The notes: generated from the letters alone by a model not told the origin. A stretch of DNA of 64,000 nt from Methylobacterium brachiatum (GCF_020523825.1 NZ_JAJALK010000004.1:186001-250000), one strand, 5' to 3'; counted from the first letter of the stretch, positions 25,740 to 35,596 are shown. Made by a program: numbers and translations.

Positions 25740-25908
25740 ACCCGTGCCCCTCACGGGCAACAGCAAGGCCCTATCCAACGACGGAAGCGCGCATATCCGG
25801 CAGCCCTTGCGAGAGGGCAAAAGCGCAGCGGTTCAAAGGCTTGACGCAGAACCTGATGGGTCAGCCCAGCTTCCCGCGGGCGGCACCGTCAGGATCAGGG
25901 AGACAACC

Positions 25909-26793
25909 ATGTCCCGGACGACCGTCATCACCTGCGCCCTCACGGGCTCGTTCGACACGCCGCGCAAGAACCCGGCGGTGCCGGTGAGCCCGAAGGCCAT
26001 CGCGCAATCGGCCCTGGAGGCCGCTGCCGCGGGCGCCGCGGTGGTCCACATCCATGTCCGCGATCCCGAGACCGCCGCGCCCAGCATGGAGCTCGCCCAT
26101 TACCGCGAGGTGGTCGAGCGGATCCGCGAGTGGAACGAGTCCGTGATCCTCAACCTCACCACCGGGGCCGGGGGCCGGTTCGTGCCCGGCGATCCCGACC
26201 CGTCGGTGGCGGGCCCCGGCACCACCTTCGTGTCGCCCGAGACCCGGACCCGACACGTCGCGGCGCTGCGTCCCGAGATCTGCACCCTCGACATCGCCAC
26301 AATGAATTTCGGCGAGCACCTGTTCCTCAACACCCCCGCCCACCTGCGGGCCATGGCGGCGCAGATCCGCGAGGCCGGGGTCAAGCCGGAGATCGAGGTG
26401 TTCGACCTCGGCCAGATCGAGCTGGCCCGGCACCTGATCACCGAGGGGCACCTGGCGCGGCCGCCCCTGTTCCAGATCTGCCTCGGCATCCCCTGGGGCG
26501 CCCCCGCGACCCCGGAGGCGCTGGTGGCGATGCGCGCCCGGCTGCCCGAGGATGCGATCTGGTCGGCCTTCGGCATCGGCCGTGAGGAATTCCCGATCCT
26601 GGCGGTGGCCGCCGGCATGGGCGGCAATGTCCGGGTCGGGCTGGAGGACAACCTGTACCTGGCCCGGGGCGTGCTCGCGCCCAGCAACGCCGCCCTGGTG
26701 GAAAAGGCCGTCAGCCTGCTGGCCCATCTCGACCGCGAGCCGGCCACGCCCGACGAGGCGCGGGCGATCTTCGGGCTGGCGCCGCACGGGTGA
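25909..26793 (+). CDS. Beta-keto acid cleavage enzyme (BKACE, DUF849 family)
   Basis: Zn-dependent enzyme of the BKACE family, 294 residues. Members condense a beta-keto acid with acetyl-CoA and cleave it to acetoacetate plus a new acyl-CoA; the founding member is 3-keto-5-aminohexanoate cleavage enzyme of lysine fermentation, and others act on dehydrocarnitine. The zinc histidines are in VVHIHVRDP (H47, H49), and the late glutamate is in VRVGLEDNLYL. The TIM-barrel segments LNLTTGAGGRF, TLDIATMNFG and EIEVFDLGQI are well kept. The ATG at 25909 follows AGGGAG. The preceding hydroxyacid dehydrogenase could make its keto-acid substrate. Confidence 0.9.
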   Translation: MSRTTVITCALTGSFDTPRKNPAVPVSPKAIAQSALEAAAAGAAVVHIHVRDPETAAPSMELAHYREVVERIREWNESVILNLTTGAGGRFVPGDPDPSVAGPGTTFVSPETRTRHVAALRPEICTLDIATMNFGEHLFLNTPAHLRAMAAQIREAGVKPEIEVFDLGQIELARHLITEGHLARPPLFQICLGIPWGAPATPEALVAMRARLPEDAIWSAFGIGREEFPILAVAAGMGGNVRVGLEDNLYLARGVLAPSNAALVEKAVSLLAHLDREPATPDEARAIFGLAPHG

Positions 26794-26927
26794 GGGGAGG
26801 CCCTGACGGATCGCCCGCATCCTCACATCCGCCCGTATCGGCGTCGGGAGCGGCCGGATAAGCTGTATTGGGACGCCATGCGAGCGACGAACAACGTCGC
26901 CGCCTACAAAAAAACAGGGAGTGAGAC

Positions 26928-28157
26928 ATGACGGTCCGCCACCGTGTCGCGGCACTGACGGGGCTTCTCTGCGCGCTCGGGGCGGGGACGGCCCTGGCGG
27001 CCGACCTCGTGCCGGTGAAGATCGGCGTGCTGAACGACCGCTCCGGCGTCTATTTCGACTCCACCGGCGAGGGCGCGGTGGTCGCCGCCCGCATGGCGGT
27101 CGAGGATTTCAAGCCGGAGTCGCACGGGCTGAAGGTCGAGGTGGTCGCCGCCGACCACCAGAACAAGCCCGATGTCGGCGCCTCGATCACCCGGCAATGG
27201 TACGACCGCGACGGCGTCGACGCGGTGTTCGACGTGCCGACCTCCTCGGTGGCGCTCGCGGTGGCGCAGATCACCAAGGAGAAGAACAAGGCGTTCGTGA
27301 ATTCCGGCGGCGGCACCGCAGACCTGACCGGCCCGGCCTGCACCCCGAACACCGTGCACTGGACCTACGACACCGCGGCGCTCGCCAACGGCACCGGCAA
27401 GGCGATGCTCAAGCGCGGCGGCAAGACCTGGTACTTCATCACCGCCGACTACGCCTTCGGCCTCGCCTTGGAGCGCGACACCAAGGCGGTCGTCGAGAAG
27501 AACGGCGGCACGGTCGTGGGCGGCGTGCGCACCCCCTTCCCGAACCCGGATTTCTCCTCGTTCCTCCTCCAGGCGCAGGCCTCCGGCGCGCAGGTGATCG
27601 GCCTGGCCGATGCCGGCCTCGACGCGGCCAACGCGATCAAGCAGGCGCACGAATTCGGCATTCGCCAGGGCGGCCAGAAGCTCGCGGCGCTTCTGATCGC
27701 CATCACCGACATCCATTCCCTGGGCCTCGAAGTCGCCCAGGGACTCGAATTCACCGCCTCGTTCTACTGGGACCTCAACGACGGCACCCGCGCCTTCTCG
27801 GACAGGTTCGGCGCGCGCATGTCCGGCCGGAAGCCAACCTCGTACCAGGCCGGCGTCTACGCCAGCACGCTGCATTACCTGAAGGCCGTGGCAGCCCTGC
27901 ACTCGGCCAAGGACGGCGCCGCCGTGGTCGCCAAGATGAAGGCGCTGCCCACCGACGATCCCCTGTTCGGGACGGGTACGATCCGGCCGGACGGGCGCAA
28001 GATCCACCCGATGTACCTGTTCGAGGCCAAGGCACCCTCCGAGTCGAAGGGCGAATGGGACCTCTACAAGGTGCTGGAGACGATCCCCGCCGAGCAGGCG
28101 TTTCGGCCGATGGGCGAGGGCGGCTGCCCGATGGTGGCCGGCCTGTCGGCCAAGTAG
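26928..28157 (+). CDS. Liv-type ABC transporter substrate-binding protein (orphan)
   Basis: Second HAAT-family binding protein, 409 residues. The signal peptide covers about 1-24 (TGLLCALGAGTALA, then ADLVPVKIG). The Peripla_BP_6 fold shows KIGVLNDRSGVYFD, AARMAVEDFKPES, VVAADHQNKPDVGA and WYFITADYAFG. The subfamily resembles binders of amides or aromatic acids more than Leu/Ile/Val, though this is a weak guess. AGGGAG precedes the ATG. No permease or ATPase genes follow; the nearest partners are the Liv-like genes at 17.8-21.3 kb, so it may dock to that transporter. BKACE is upstream by 134 bases. Confidence 0.9.
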   Translation: MTVRHRVAALTGLLCALGAGTALAADLVPVKIGVLNDRSGVYFDSTGEGAVVAARMAVEDFKPESHGLKVEVVAADHQNKPDVGASITRQWYDRDGVDAVFDVPTSSVALAVAQITKEKNKAFVNSGGGTADLTGPACTPNTVHWTYDTAALANGTGKAMLKRGGKTWYFITADYAFGLALERDTKAVVEKNGGTVVGGVRTPFPNPDFSSFLLQAQASGAQVIGLADAGLDAANAIKQAHEFGIRQGGQKLAALLIAITDIHSLGLEVAQGLEFTASFYWDLNDGTRAFSDRFGARMSGRKPTSYQAGVYASTLHYLKAVAALHSAKDGAAVVAKMKALPTDDPLFGTGTIRPDGRKIHPMYLFEAKAPSESKGEWDLYKVLETIPAEQAFRPMGEGGCPMVAGLSAK

Positions 28158-28173
28158 CCGCCCACGGACCCGG

Positions 28174-29043
28174 TCAGGCCGCCCCGATCCCGTCCAGGGT
28201 GGCCATCGCGTCGTCGGGCAGCGTCAGCTCGGCCGCCGCGAGGTTCTCGCGCAGGTGGCCGAGGGAGGACGTGCCCGGGATCAGCAGGATGTTGGGCGCC
28301 CGGCGCAGCAGCCAGGCGAGCGCCACCCGCATCGGCGTCGCCCCGAGCTCGGCGGCGACCGCCGACAGGGCGGTAGATTGCAGCGGGCTGAAGCCGCCGA
28401 GCGGGAAGAACGGCACGTAGGCGGTCCCGGAAGCGGCCAGTTCATCGATCAGGGCATCGTCGCCCCGATGCGCCAGGTTGTACTGGTTCTGCACGCAGAC
28501 GATCTCGGTGATGCGCCGGCCCTCGGCGACCTGCTGCCGGGTGGCGTTGCTCAGCCCGATCCGCCGGATCAGGCCCTGGCGCTGCAGATCCGCCAGCACC
28601 GAGAGCGGCGACTCGATCGCGCCTTCGGCGGGGCCGTGGACGTCGAACATCAGGCGCAGGTTGACCACGTCGAGGACATCCACGCCGAGATGGCGCAGGT
28701 TGTCGTGGACGGCCTGCGTCAGCTCCTCGGCCGAGAAGGCCGGGTTCCACGAGGCGTCGGGCCCACGCTTGGCGCCGACCTTGGTCACGATCACCAGATC
28801 GTCGGGATAGGGGTGGAGCGCCTCGCGGATGATCTGGTTGGTCACGTGCGGCCCGTAGAAGTCGCTGGTGTCGATGTGGTCGACGCCCGCGGCCACCGCC
28901 GCGCGCAGCACCGCGACCGCGGCCGCCCGGTCCTTGGGCGGCCCGTAAACGCCGGGGCCGGCGAGCTGCATGGCCCCGTATCCGAGGCGCTTCACCCTGC
29001 GGTCGCCGAGCGAAACGGTCCCGGCCTGCGCGATGTCGGTCAT
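28174..29043 (-). CDS. pdxI: Aldo/keto reductase, pyridoxal reductase PdxI (YdbC)-like
   Basis: Aldo/keto reductase of 289 residues that closely resembles Escherichia coli YdbC/PdxI, an NADPH-dependent pyridoxal reductase of vitamin B6 salvage; the block HIDTSDFYGPHVTNQIIREA and the ending GTSSLGHLRENLAA are, from memory, nearly the same there. The catalytic Asp and Tyr lie in HIDTSDFYG and the lysine in IVTKVGAKRG. The usual active-site histidine is replaced by Asn in LDVVNLRLM, also true of YdbC as I recall it. AGGAG precedes ATG 29043. A LysR gene is divergently placed 92 bases away and probably regulates it. Confidence 0.85.
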   Translation of the reverse strand: MTDIAQAGTVSLGDRRVKRLGYGAMQLAGPGVYGPPKDRAAAVAVLRAAVAAGVDHIDTSDFYGPHVTNQIIREALHPYPDDLVIVTKVGAKRGPDASWNPAFSAEELTQAVHDNLRHLGVDVLDVVNLRLMFDVHGPAEGAIESPLSVLADLQRQGLIRRIGLSNATRQQVAEGRRITEIVCVQNQYNLAHRGDDALIDELAASGTAYVPFFPLGGFSPLQSTALSAVAAELGATPMRVALAWLLRRAPNILLIPGTSSLGHLRENLAAAELTLPDDAMATLDGIGAA

Positions 29044-29135
29044 GGCGAATCTCCTGTTGCCGCCCCGGATGTAGACGGCCCGGACTGCGCGGATTAGCCG
29101 TGACGATCGGCACGGGCCGTGCGGGACTTCGAACA

Positions 29136-30065
29136 ATGGCGATGGACCTGGCGGATCTGACGGCCTTCGTGACGGTGGCGCGGGCCGGGGGCTTTCGCGA
29201 GGGCGCCCGGGCCGGGGGTGGGAGCGCGTCGAGCCTCAGCGAGGCGGTGCGCCGGCTGGAGACGCGCCTCGGCGTGCGCCTCCTGAACCGCACCACCCGC
29301 AGCGTCGCGCCGACCGAGGCCGGGGCCCGCCTGCTCGAACGGCTCGGCCCGGCCCTCGGCGAGGTCGAGGCCGCCCTCGACGTGGTGAACGGGTTCCGCG
29401 ACCGGCCGGCCGGGACGCTCCGGCTCAACGTGCCGCTGAGCGCGGCGCGCCTCGTCCTCCCGGCGATCGTGCCGCCGTTCCTGGCCGCCTATCCCGAGAT
29501 CCGGCTCGAACTGGTCGTCGAGGACGGCTTCGTCGACATGCTGGCGGCGGGGTGCGACGCGGGCATCCGCTACGACGAGCGGCTGGAGCAGGACATGATC
29601 GCCGTGCCGATCGGCCCGCGGCGGCAGCGTTTCGCCACCGCGGCCGCCCCGTCCTATCTCGATCGGCGCGGGCGCCCGGACCATCCGCGCGACCTCCTGG
29701 CCCATGCGTGCCTGCTGGGCCGGTTCCCGAGCGGCAGCCTGACGGCGCCGTGGGAGTTCGAGCGCGAAGGCGAGATCGTCCGCGTGGATCCGTCCGGCCC
29801 GCTGATCGTGCGCGTCGGCGCCAGCGACCTCACGATCGCGGCGGCGGTCGCGGGGACCGGGATCATCCATCTCTTCGAAGACTGGCTGCGCCCGCAGATC
29901 GAGAGCGGCGCCCTGGAGCCCGTGCTCGAACCCTGGTGGCAGGTCTTTTCGGGCCCGTTCCTCTACTTCCCCGGCCGCCGGCACCTGCCGGCGCCGCTGC
30001 GGGCCTTCGTGGATTTCATCGCCGCGCGGACGCCCGGCCTCACTCTGGCAGCGCGAACACCGTGA
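29136..30065 (+). CDS. LysR family transcriptional regulator
   Basis: LysR-type regulator of 309 residues. The N-terminal winged helix-turn-helix (about 1-60) shows [17 protein letters not shown] and [29 protein letters not shown] (HTH recognition split as [12 protein letters not shown] and LLNRTTRS). The effector-binding domain begins near [12 protein letters not shown] start at ATG 29136; ATG 29142 and GTG 29100 are alternatives. The gene diverges from the pdxI-like gene, the common LysR target arrangement. Its 3' end overlaps the tail of the convergent XoxF-like gene by 26 bases. Effector unknown. Confidence 0.9.
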   Translation: MAMDLADLTAFVTVARAGGFREGARAGGGSASSLSEAVRRLETRLGVRLLNRTTRSVAPTEAGARLLERLGPALGEVEAALDVVNGFRDRPAGTLRLNVPLSAARLVLPAIVPPFLAAYPEIRLELVVEDGFVDMLAAGCDAGIRYDERLEQDMIAVPIGPRRQRFATAAAPSYLDRRGRPDHPRDLLAHACLLGRFPSGSLTAPWEFEREGEIVRVDPSGPLIVRVGASDLTIAAAVAGTGIIHLFEDWLRPQIESGALEPVLEPWWQVFSGPFLYFPGRRHLPAPLRAFVDFIAARTPGLTLAARTP

Positions 30066-31806
30066 GTTGGCCGCCGGGCGCCGTGTATTGCGACAGGGCC
30101 GCGTAGCCGCCGACTGCGCCCGAGCCGTCGGCCGGGTCGGTCAGCCCGGCGGCCAGCCCGATGCCGGCCCAGCCGCCGATCCCGGAGAGCACCGCCACGT
30201 ATTGCCGACCGTCATGCTGATAGGTGGTGACGTTGCCGACGATGCCGGACGGGGTCTTGAAGCGGTAGAGCTCGTGGCCGTCCCGGGCGTCGACCGCCTT
30301 CAGGTAACCTTCGAGCGTGCCGTAGAAGACGACGTTGCCGGCGGTGGCGAGCGCCCCGGACCAGACCGAGAACGGTTCCGGGATCGTCCAGGCGATCTGT
30401 CCCCTGGCCCCGTCCCAGGCGATGAACGCGCCGGTCCGGTCGGAGCCCTCGGGCGGATGCAGGGTCAGGGTCGCGCCGACATAGGGCTGACCCGGCGTGT
30501 AGCTCACCCGGAACGCCTCGTAATCCATGCACATGTGGTTGGTCGGCACGTAGAACAGCCGCGTCACCGGCGAGTAGGCGGCCGGCTGCTGGTTCTTGGC
30601 GCCGAGCGCCCCGGGGCAGATGTTCTTGGTGACCTCTTCCTCGTCGGCCTCGCCCGGCGCGTAGCGCGTGTCGAGGACGGGTCGGCCGTAGCCCGGAGAG
30701 GCGCGGTCCAGGTCGATCCGGCGCGCCCAGTTCACGCTGGGATCGAATTTTTCGGCCACCAGCACCTCGCCCGTGGCACGGTCGAGGGTGTAGCCGAAGC
30801 CGTTGCGGTCGAAATGGGTCAGCACCCGGCGCGGGCGCCCGTCGATCACCTGCTCGGTCAGGATCATCTCGTTGACGCCGTCATAGTCCCACTGGTCGTG
30901 GGGGGTCATCTGGTAGACCCAGCGCGCCATCCCGGTATCGGGATCGCGGGCGATGATCGCCATCGTCCAGCGGTTGTCCCCCGGGCGCTGGGCCGGGTTC
31001 CAGGTCGCCGGGTTGCCGGTGCCGTAATAGACGAGGTTCAGATCCGGGTCGTAGGAGAACCAGCCCCAGCTGCAGCCGCCGCCGATCCGCCACTGGTCGC
31101 CCTCCCAGCTCTTGAGCGAGGAATCCCGGCCGATCGGGCGCCCGAGTTCGGTGGTTTTCTCCGGGTCGACCAGCATGTCGGCATCCGGCCCGGTGGCGTA
31201 GGCGCGCCAGAGACGCTGGCCGCTCGCCTGGTCGTAGGCCGTGACGTGGCAGCGGGCGCCGTACTCGCCTCCGGCAATGCCGACGATGAGCTTGCCGTGC
31301 ACCGGCAGGACCGTGGCGGTGTTGGTCTCGCCCTTGGCCGGGTCGCCGTTCCGCACAGACCACAGGACCCGGCCGGTCTCGGGATCCAGGGCGACCACGG
31401 TGGTGTCGGCCAGTTGCAGGAACAGCCGCCCCTCCGCGTAGGCCAGCCCGCGGGAGACCGTGTCACAGCACATGACCGCGATCACGCCCACATCCTGGCG
31501 CGGGGCGTAGCGCCAGAGGATCTTGCCGTCGTGGTCGAGGTCGAGGGCGTAGACCAGGTTCGGGAACGGGGTGTGCACGAACATCCGATGCCCGACGACG
31601 ATCGGGGCACCCTCGTGGCCGCGCAGCACGCCGGTCGAGAAGGTCCAGGCGACCTTGAGGCGCGAGACGTTGCCGGCATCGATCTGGGCCAGATCGGAGT
31701 AGCGGGTGTTGGCGTAATCCAGCGTCTGGAGGACCGGCGGCTCTTGCGCGGAGGCCACGCCGAGGAGGCCGGCGAGCGTCAGGGCCGCCAGGATCAAGAC
31801 GCGCAT
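30040..31806 (-). CDS. PQQ-dependent alcohol dehydrogenase, XoxF-type (lanthanide signature)
   Basis: Periplasmic quinoprotein of the methanol dehydrogenase family, 588 residues, with a signal peptide of about 20 residues ([15 protein letters not shown]). Eight-bladed propeller hallmarks are present: the vicinal disulfide Cys113-Cys114 that stacks on PQQ, metal ligands Glu181 (GGEYG) and Asn265 ([10 protein letters not shown]), and the catalytic base Asp307 in [12 protein letters not shown]. Asp309, two residues on, is the extra ligand that marks lanthanide-dependent XoxF enzymes; calcium MxaF has alanine there. The expected reaction is methanol (or formaldehyde) oxidation with cytochrome c as acceptor. 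No xoxG or xoxJ gene is adjacent, so it is a stand-alone paralogue. Confidence 0.9.
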   Translation of the reverse strand: MRVLILAALTLAGLLGVASAQEPPVLQTLDYANTRYSDLAQIDAGNVSRLKVAWTFSTGVLRGHEGAPIVVGHRMFVHTPFPNLVYALDLDHDGKILWRYAPRQDVGVIAVMCCDTVSRGLAYAEGRLFLQLADTTVVALDPETGRVLWSVRNGDPAKGETNTATVLPVHGKLIVGIAGGEYGARCHVTAYDQASGQRLWRAYATGPDADMLVDPEKTTELGRPIGRDSSLKSWEGDQWRIGGGCSWGWFSYDPDLNLVYYGTGNPATWNPAQRPGDNRWTMAIIARDPDTGMARWVYQMTPHDQWDYDGVNEMILTEQVIDGRPRRVLTHFDRNGFGYTLDRATGEVLVAEKFDPSVNWARRIDLDRASPGYGRPVLDTRYAPGEADEEEVTKNICPGALGAKNQQPAAYSPVTRLFYVPTNHMCMDYEAFRVSYTPGQPYVGATLTLHPPEGSDRTGAFIAWDGARGQIAWTIPEPFSVWSGALATAGNVVFYGTLEGYLKAVDARDGHELYRFKTPSGIVGNVTTYQHDGRQYVAVLSGIGGWAGIGLAAGLTDPADGSGAVGGYAALSQYTAPGGQLTVFALPE

Positions 31807-31913
31807 GCTCGGACTCCACCTGCCGCCGCCCGGCGCGGCGGCGCCGGCCTCATACACGACCGTCTGCACCGACCGTCCGGATCGCAACCGCGGCCAAGCG
31901 TCCGCGCCCGGCC

Positions 31914-32510
31914 TCACATCCGCTCTTTGACGATCTCCTCGGCCTGCGGATCCGGCTCGTGGCCGGCCTCGCGCAGCAGCGGCACCACCGTCGCCGCGTC
32001 CCGGGCGACGATGTAGCTGAGGTCCAGCCCCTCGCGGATGAAGCCGTGGCCGCGCATGTGCTCGAACAGGGCGAGCAGCGGCGCCCAGAAATCGGCCACC
32101 GAGACCAGCACCACCGGCTTGCGGTGCCGCCCGAGCTGCGCCCAGGTGAGCTGCTCGACCAGCTCCTCCAGGGTGCCGATGCCCCCCGGCAGGGTCACGA
32201 AGGCGTCCGAGCGCTCGAACATCAGGCGCTTGCGGGTGTGCATGTCGGGCACCACCACGGTCTCCTGCACGTCGTCGAGCATGTGCTCGCGCGCCTGGAG
32301 GAAATCCGGGATGATGCCGGTGACGTGGCCGCCGGCCGCCAGCGCGGCGCGCGCCACCGTGCCCATCAGGCCGACATCGCCGCCGCCATAGACGAGGCCC
32401 ATCCCGGCCTGCGCGATCGCCGTGCCGAGGGTCTCGGCGGCGTCGCGGAAGGCCGGGTCCCCGCCGAAGCCGGAGCCGCAATAGACGCAGACTGTCCTCA
32501 CCGGAGCCAT
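31914..32510 (-). CDS. LOG family protein (nucleoside monophosphate phosphoribohydrolase)
   Basis: TIGR00730/LOG family enzyme, 198 residues, which releases the base from cytokinin riboside or purine nucleoside 5'-monophosphates. The diagnostic motif [10 protein letters not shown] (about 107-116) is intact, preceded by the phosphate-binding [11 protein letters not shown] and the [16 protein letters not shown] segment. In plant-associated methylobacteria LOG proteins can yield active cytokinins; the general role is nucleotide salvage. I start at ATG 32510 ([13 protein letters not shown]); the frame is open to 32582 without support. Confidence 0.88.
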   Translation of the reverse strand: MAPVRTVCVYCGSGFGGDPAFRDAAETLGTAIAQAGMGLVYGGGDVGLMGTVARAALAAGGHVTGIIPDFLQAREHMLDDVQETVVVPDMHTRKRLMFERSDAFVTLPGGIGTLEELVEQLTWAQLGRHRKPVVLVSVADFWAPLLALFEHMRGHGFIREGLDLSYIVARDAATVVPLLREAGHEPDPQAEEIVKERM

Positions 32511-32737
32511 CCGGCGCCCTCCATCACGCAACCGTTGCGAGCCGTCGAGAAAGCCCCCCGCGCCCGGCGCTCCACGCGCCAAACTGCTGAATTCGCGTGG
32601 GATTCACCCGCCGGAGCGGCGGGACGGCTTGGTGTCGCGACCATGTACGGTATTATGGGCGGTGCAGTCGACGGTTTTTGAGCGGGCAGGCTGCCCATTC
32701 GCCGGGCGGCCGGCAGAGCAGGGAGGCCTTCGTGGCG

Positions 32738-34153
32738 ATGTCGAGACAGGTGCGGCGCAGTCTCGCCCTGGCGCTCGCCGGCCTCCTCGGCGGCCTCGGC
32801 CTCGTGCTGGCCCTGTTCGGCGGCGAATCCCTGCGGCGGATGATCGACCGGCACGAGCCCGAGCCCCCCGCGGCCACGGCGCCCGCGCCGCAGGGCGGCC
32901 TGCGCAGCCTGACGGATCCCGGGGCGACGGCGCAATCCGAGGCGCCGCCGATCGATTTTCGCGACGACAAGACCGGGCAGGCCAAGACCGACGCATCAAG
33001 GACCGATGCGGCCAAGCCCGGCGACGGCCGATCCGCCATACGGGATCCGGCGGCGGGCGAGGTGCGCGCGGCCGATCGTGTGCCCGACGGCAAGACGGCC
33101 GAGCCCGATCCCACCGCGGTGCCGCGCTTCGACATCGTCCGGGTCGAGCCGAACGGCGAGGCGGTGGTGGCCGGGCGCGGGGCGCCCGATGCCGAGATCG
33201 AGATGCTGGTCGACGGCAAGGCGGTGGCCCGGGCCAAGGCCGACGCGAACGGCCAGTTCGCCCTGGTTCCGCCGGCGCTGCCGGCGGGCTCCAGCGCCCT
33301 GCGGCTGCGCATGACCACCAAGGACGGACGGGCCGCGGATTCGCGCCAGAGCGTGGCGGTGGACGTGGCGCCCAACCGCGACCGGCAGCCCCTGGTGGCG
33401 CTGACCGCCCCGGACGCCGCGACGGTGGTGCTGTCGCAGCCGGGCGCGCCCGAGGCGGCGACGGGAACGGGCAGCCCGGCGGCGAAAGCCCCGGGGGCGC
33501 CCGCCACGGCCGGAAAGGCGCCGGCCACGCAGATCGCCAGCGTGGACGTGCAGGAGAACGGCCGGCTGTTCGTGACCGCGACCGGGATTCCGGGGGCGAA
33601 GCTCCGGCTCTACCTCAACGACACGCTGATCGCCCCGGGCAGCGTCGGTCCGGACGGCCGGGCGAGCTTCACGATCGGGCGCGGCGTGAAGCCCGGCCAG
33701 TACCAGGTGCGGATCGACCAGATCGACCCGCGCACCGGCAAGGTCGCTACCCGCGCCGAGGTGCCGCTCGCGGTGCCCGAGCCGACCCGCGTCGCTACCG
33801 GCGAGGGCGCCGGGCAGGAACGGCCGCGCGGCCCGTCGGGCCCGCAAGGCGCCGGAAGCGGGCAGGGGGCGCCCCGTCCTCAGGACGGGCTCGCCCAGGC
33901 AACGATGCCCTCCGCCCTCAGCGGGAATCCCACCGAGACGAGCGGCCCGACCCGGGCCGGCGCCGTGTTCGTGCCCGAGATCACCACCGCCAAGATCACC
34001 CGGGGCGACAATCTCTGGCGGATCAGCCAGCGCACCTACGGCCGGGGCGAGCGCTACACCGTGATCTACGACGCCAACCAGAACCAAATCCGCGACCCCG
34101 ACCGGATCTATCCGGGCCAGATCTTCATCCTGCCGACCGACAAGCGGGGCTGA
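32738..34153 (+). CDS. LysM domain-containing membrane-anchored protein
   Basis: A 471-residue envelope protein. An N-terminal hydrophobic segment (about 8-29, LALALAGLLGGLGLVLALFGG) is an anchor or uncleaved signal. A charged and Ala/Pro-rich region follows. Two Ig-like repeats occur near residues 125-215 and 270-350, one with VEPNGEAVVAGRGAPDAEIEM and the other with VQENGRLFVTATGIPGAKLRL (quoted in part), which look duplicated. The C-terminal LysM domain (about 415-468) has KITRGDNLWRISQRTYG and YPGQIFILP and should bind peptidoglycan. GGGAGG at 32721 suits GTG 32732 or ATG 32738. Function beyond wall binding unknown. Confidence 0.85.
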   Translation: MSRQVRRSLALALAGLLGGLGLVLALFGGESLRRMIDRHEPEPPAATAPAPQGGLRSLTDPGATAQSEAPPIDFRDDKTGQAKTDASRTDAAKPGDGRSAIRDPAAGEVRAADRVPDGKTAEPDPTAVPRFDIVRVEPNGEAVVAGRGAPDAEIEMLVDGKAVARAKADANGQFALVPPALPAGSSALRLRMTTKDGRAADSRQSVAVDVAPNRDRQPLVALTAPDAATVVLSQPGAPEAATGTGSPAAKAPGAPATAGKAPATQIASVDVQENGRLFVTATGIPGAKLRLYLNDTLIAPGSVGPDGRASFTIGRGVKPGQYQVRIDQIDPRTGKVATRAEVPLAVPEPTRVATGEGAGQERPRGPSGPQGAGSGQGAPRPQDGLAQATMPSALSGNPTETSGPTRAGAVFVPEITTAKITRGDNLWRISQRTYGRGERYTVIYDANQNQIRDPDRIYPGQIFILPTDKRG

Positions 34154-34158
34154 CACCC

Positions 34159-35496
34159 TCACTCGACGATCTGGTCGTCCTCCGCGAGGGCCAGGCGGCG
34201 CAGCATCCGGAGCGCCCCGGACAGCTCCTCTTGGGACGGCGTCGACAGGGCGAGGCGGACCGCGTTCGGCGCGTGGCCGGGATTCACCGCGAAGGCCGTG
34301 GCCGGCAACAGGGCGATGCCCCGGCGCAAAGCCGCCGCCGCGAAGGCCTCGGCCCGCCAGGTCTCGGGCAATTCGAGCCAGAGATGGTAGGCCCGGGGAT
34401 CGCCGACCACCGTCAGGTCCGCCAGGATCTCCCGGGCGAGGGCCTGGCGGGACGCCGCGTCCCGGCGCTTGGCCTGCGCCAGCGTCGCGGCCGAGCCGCC
34501 CGCCATCCAGTGCAGGCCGGCGGCAAGCGACAGGCCGAGGGCGGTCCAGGCGCCCTGGCGCACGGAGGCCGCGAGCCGGTCGGTGAGGTGCGGCGGGCCG
34601 GCGATCAGCCCGATCGTGAGGGCCGGCATCACCCGCTTCGACAGGCTGTCGATCAGGATCGTCCGGTCCGGCGCCAGGCTGGCCAGAGGCTGCGTGTCCG
34701 CGAGGAAGCTGTAGACCGCATCCTCGATCGCCGTGAGCCCGGTCGTCTCGAGCACGCGGGCGATCTCGGCGCGGCGGCCGGGGCTCATGGTCGTGCCGAG
34801 CGGGTTCTGCAGGGTCGGCTGGAGATAGACGCCGCCCAGCGGCGTCCCCCGGTGCGCCTGGAGGATCGCGTCGGGGCACACGCCCTCCGCGTCCATGGCC
34901 AGCGGCACCAGGGTGATCCCGAGCCGGGACGCGATGCCCCGGACCGACGGATAGGTCAGCGGCTCGCAGCCGATCCGCCCCCCCGGCGGCGCCAGGGCCG
35001 CGAGCGCGGCGGCGAGCGCCTGCCGGCCGTTGCCGGTGAACAGGATGTCGGCCGGCTGGGGCGCGTAGCCGTCCCCGGCGAGGAACCCGGCCGCGGCTTC
35101 GCGGGCCCGGGGCGTGCCGTCCGGGCCATACTGGTTGAAGCTGATCTCGGAGGCCCCGCGCGCCAGGGCGGCCAGGGTCTCGGCCAGCACGGCGTCCTGT
35201 TCCGGCAGCCGGGAATGGGTCCGTTGCAGATCGAGAGCCGCCGGGGGCGGATCCGGCTGGAGCATCACGGCCCGGCCGGGCTCGGAACGCACGAAGGTGC
35301 CGCGGCCGACCTCGCCGGTCACGAGCCCGCGCCGGCCCAGCTCCGCGTAGACCCGGCTCGCCGTCGAGACCGCGATCCCCCTTGCATAGGCGAAGTCCCG
35401 CTGGGGCGGCAGCCGGTCGCCGGGGCGTAGCGCGCCCGCGGCGATCTCGGCGGCAACGGCGTCGGCGACATCCCGGTAATCCGAGCCTCGCATCAT
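34159..35496 (-). CDS. MocR-type GntR/aminotransferase fusion regulator
   Basis: PLP-dependent regulator of the MocR group, 445 residues. The N-terminal GntR winged helix (about 1-70) shows LRPGDRLPPQRDFAYARGIAVSTASRVY (quoted as LRPGDRLPPQRDFA and STASRVYAELGRRG). A linker leads to a fold I aminotransferase-like domain in which the PLP-binding lysine is in LIDSLSKRVMPAL and the aspartate in IEDAVYSF. Such proteins bind PLP and control vitamin B6, GABA or related genes. It is divergent from a DUF1127 gene and has a candidate operator in the short gap between them. Ends 6 bases from the LysM gene tail. Confidence 0.92.
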   Translation of the reverse strand: MMRGSDYRDVADAVAAEIAAGALRPGDRLPPQRDFAYARGIAVSTASRVYAELGRRGLVTGEVGRGTFVRSEPGRAVMLQPDPPPAALDLQRTHSRLPEQDAVLAETLAALARGASEISFNQYGPDGTPRAREAAAGFLAGDGYAPQPADILFTGNGRQALAAALAALAPPGGRIGCEPLTYPSVRGIASRLGITLVPLAMDAEGVCPDAILQAHRGTPLGGVYLQPTLQNPLGTTMSPGRRAEIARVLETTGLTAIEDAVYSFLADTQPLASLAPDRTILIDSLSKRVMPALTIGLIAGPPHLTDRLAASVRQGAWTALGLSLAAGLHWMAGGSAATLAQAKRRDAASRQALAREILADLTVVGDPRAYHLWLELPETWRAEAFAAAALRRGIALLPATAFAVNPGHAPNAVRLALSTPSQEELSGALRMLRRLALAEDDQIVE

Positions 35497-35518
35497 TGCT
35501 CCGAGTGCAATGTTTCGA

Positions 35519-35544
35519 TTGATCCGAGATCTCTATCGGTTCAA
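35519..35544. promoter_or_regulatory. 26-bp imperfect palindrome, candidate MocR operator
   Basis: The left arm TTGATCCGAGA and right arm TATCGGTTCAA match at 9 of 11 positions as inverted repeats around a short centre. It lies 22 bases upstream of the mocR start and in front of the divergent DUF1127 gene, well placed for autoregulation and control of both genes. AT content here is higher than the surroundings. Confidence 0.5.
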
Positions 35545-35596
35545 TTCTGGCGCCGCAATCCCGGCCGGATCGCTTCCCGTCACCGGATCCTCCGCC

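Noticed and set aside
35510..35596. Longer start for the DUF1127 gene at ATG 35510
   Set aside because: It would overlap the candidate operator and leave 13 bases to the mocR start; the DUF1127 part does not need it.
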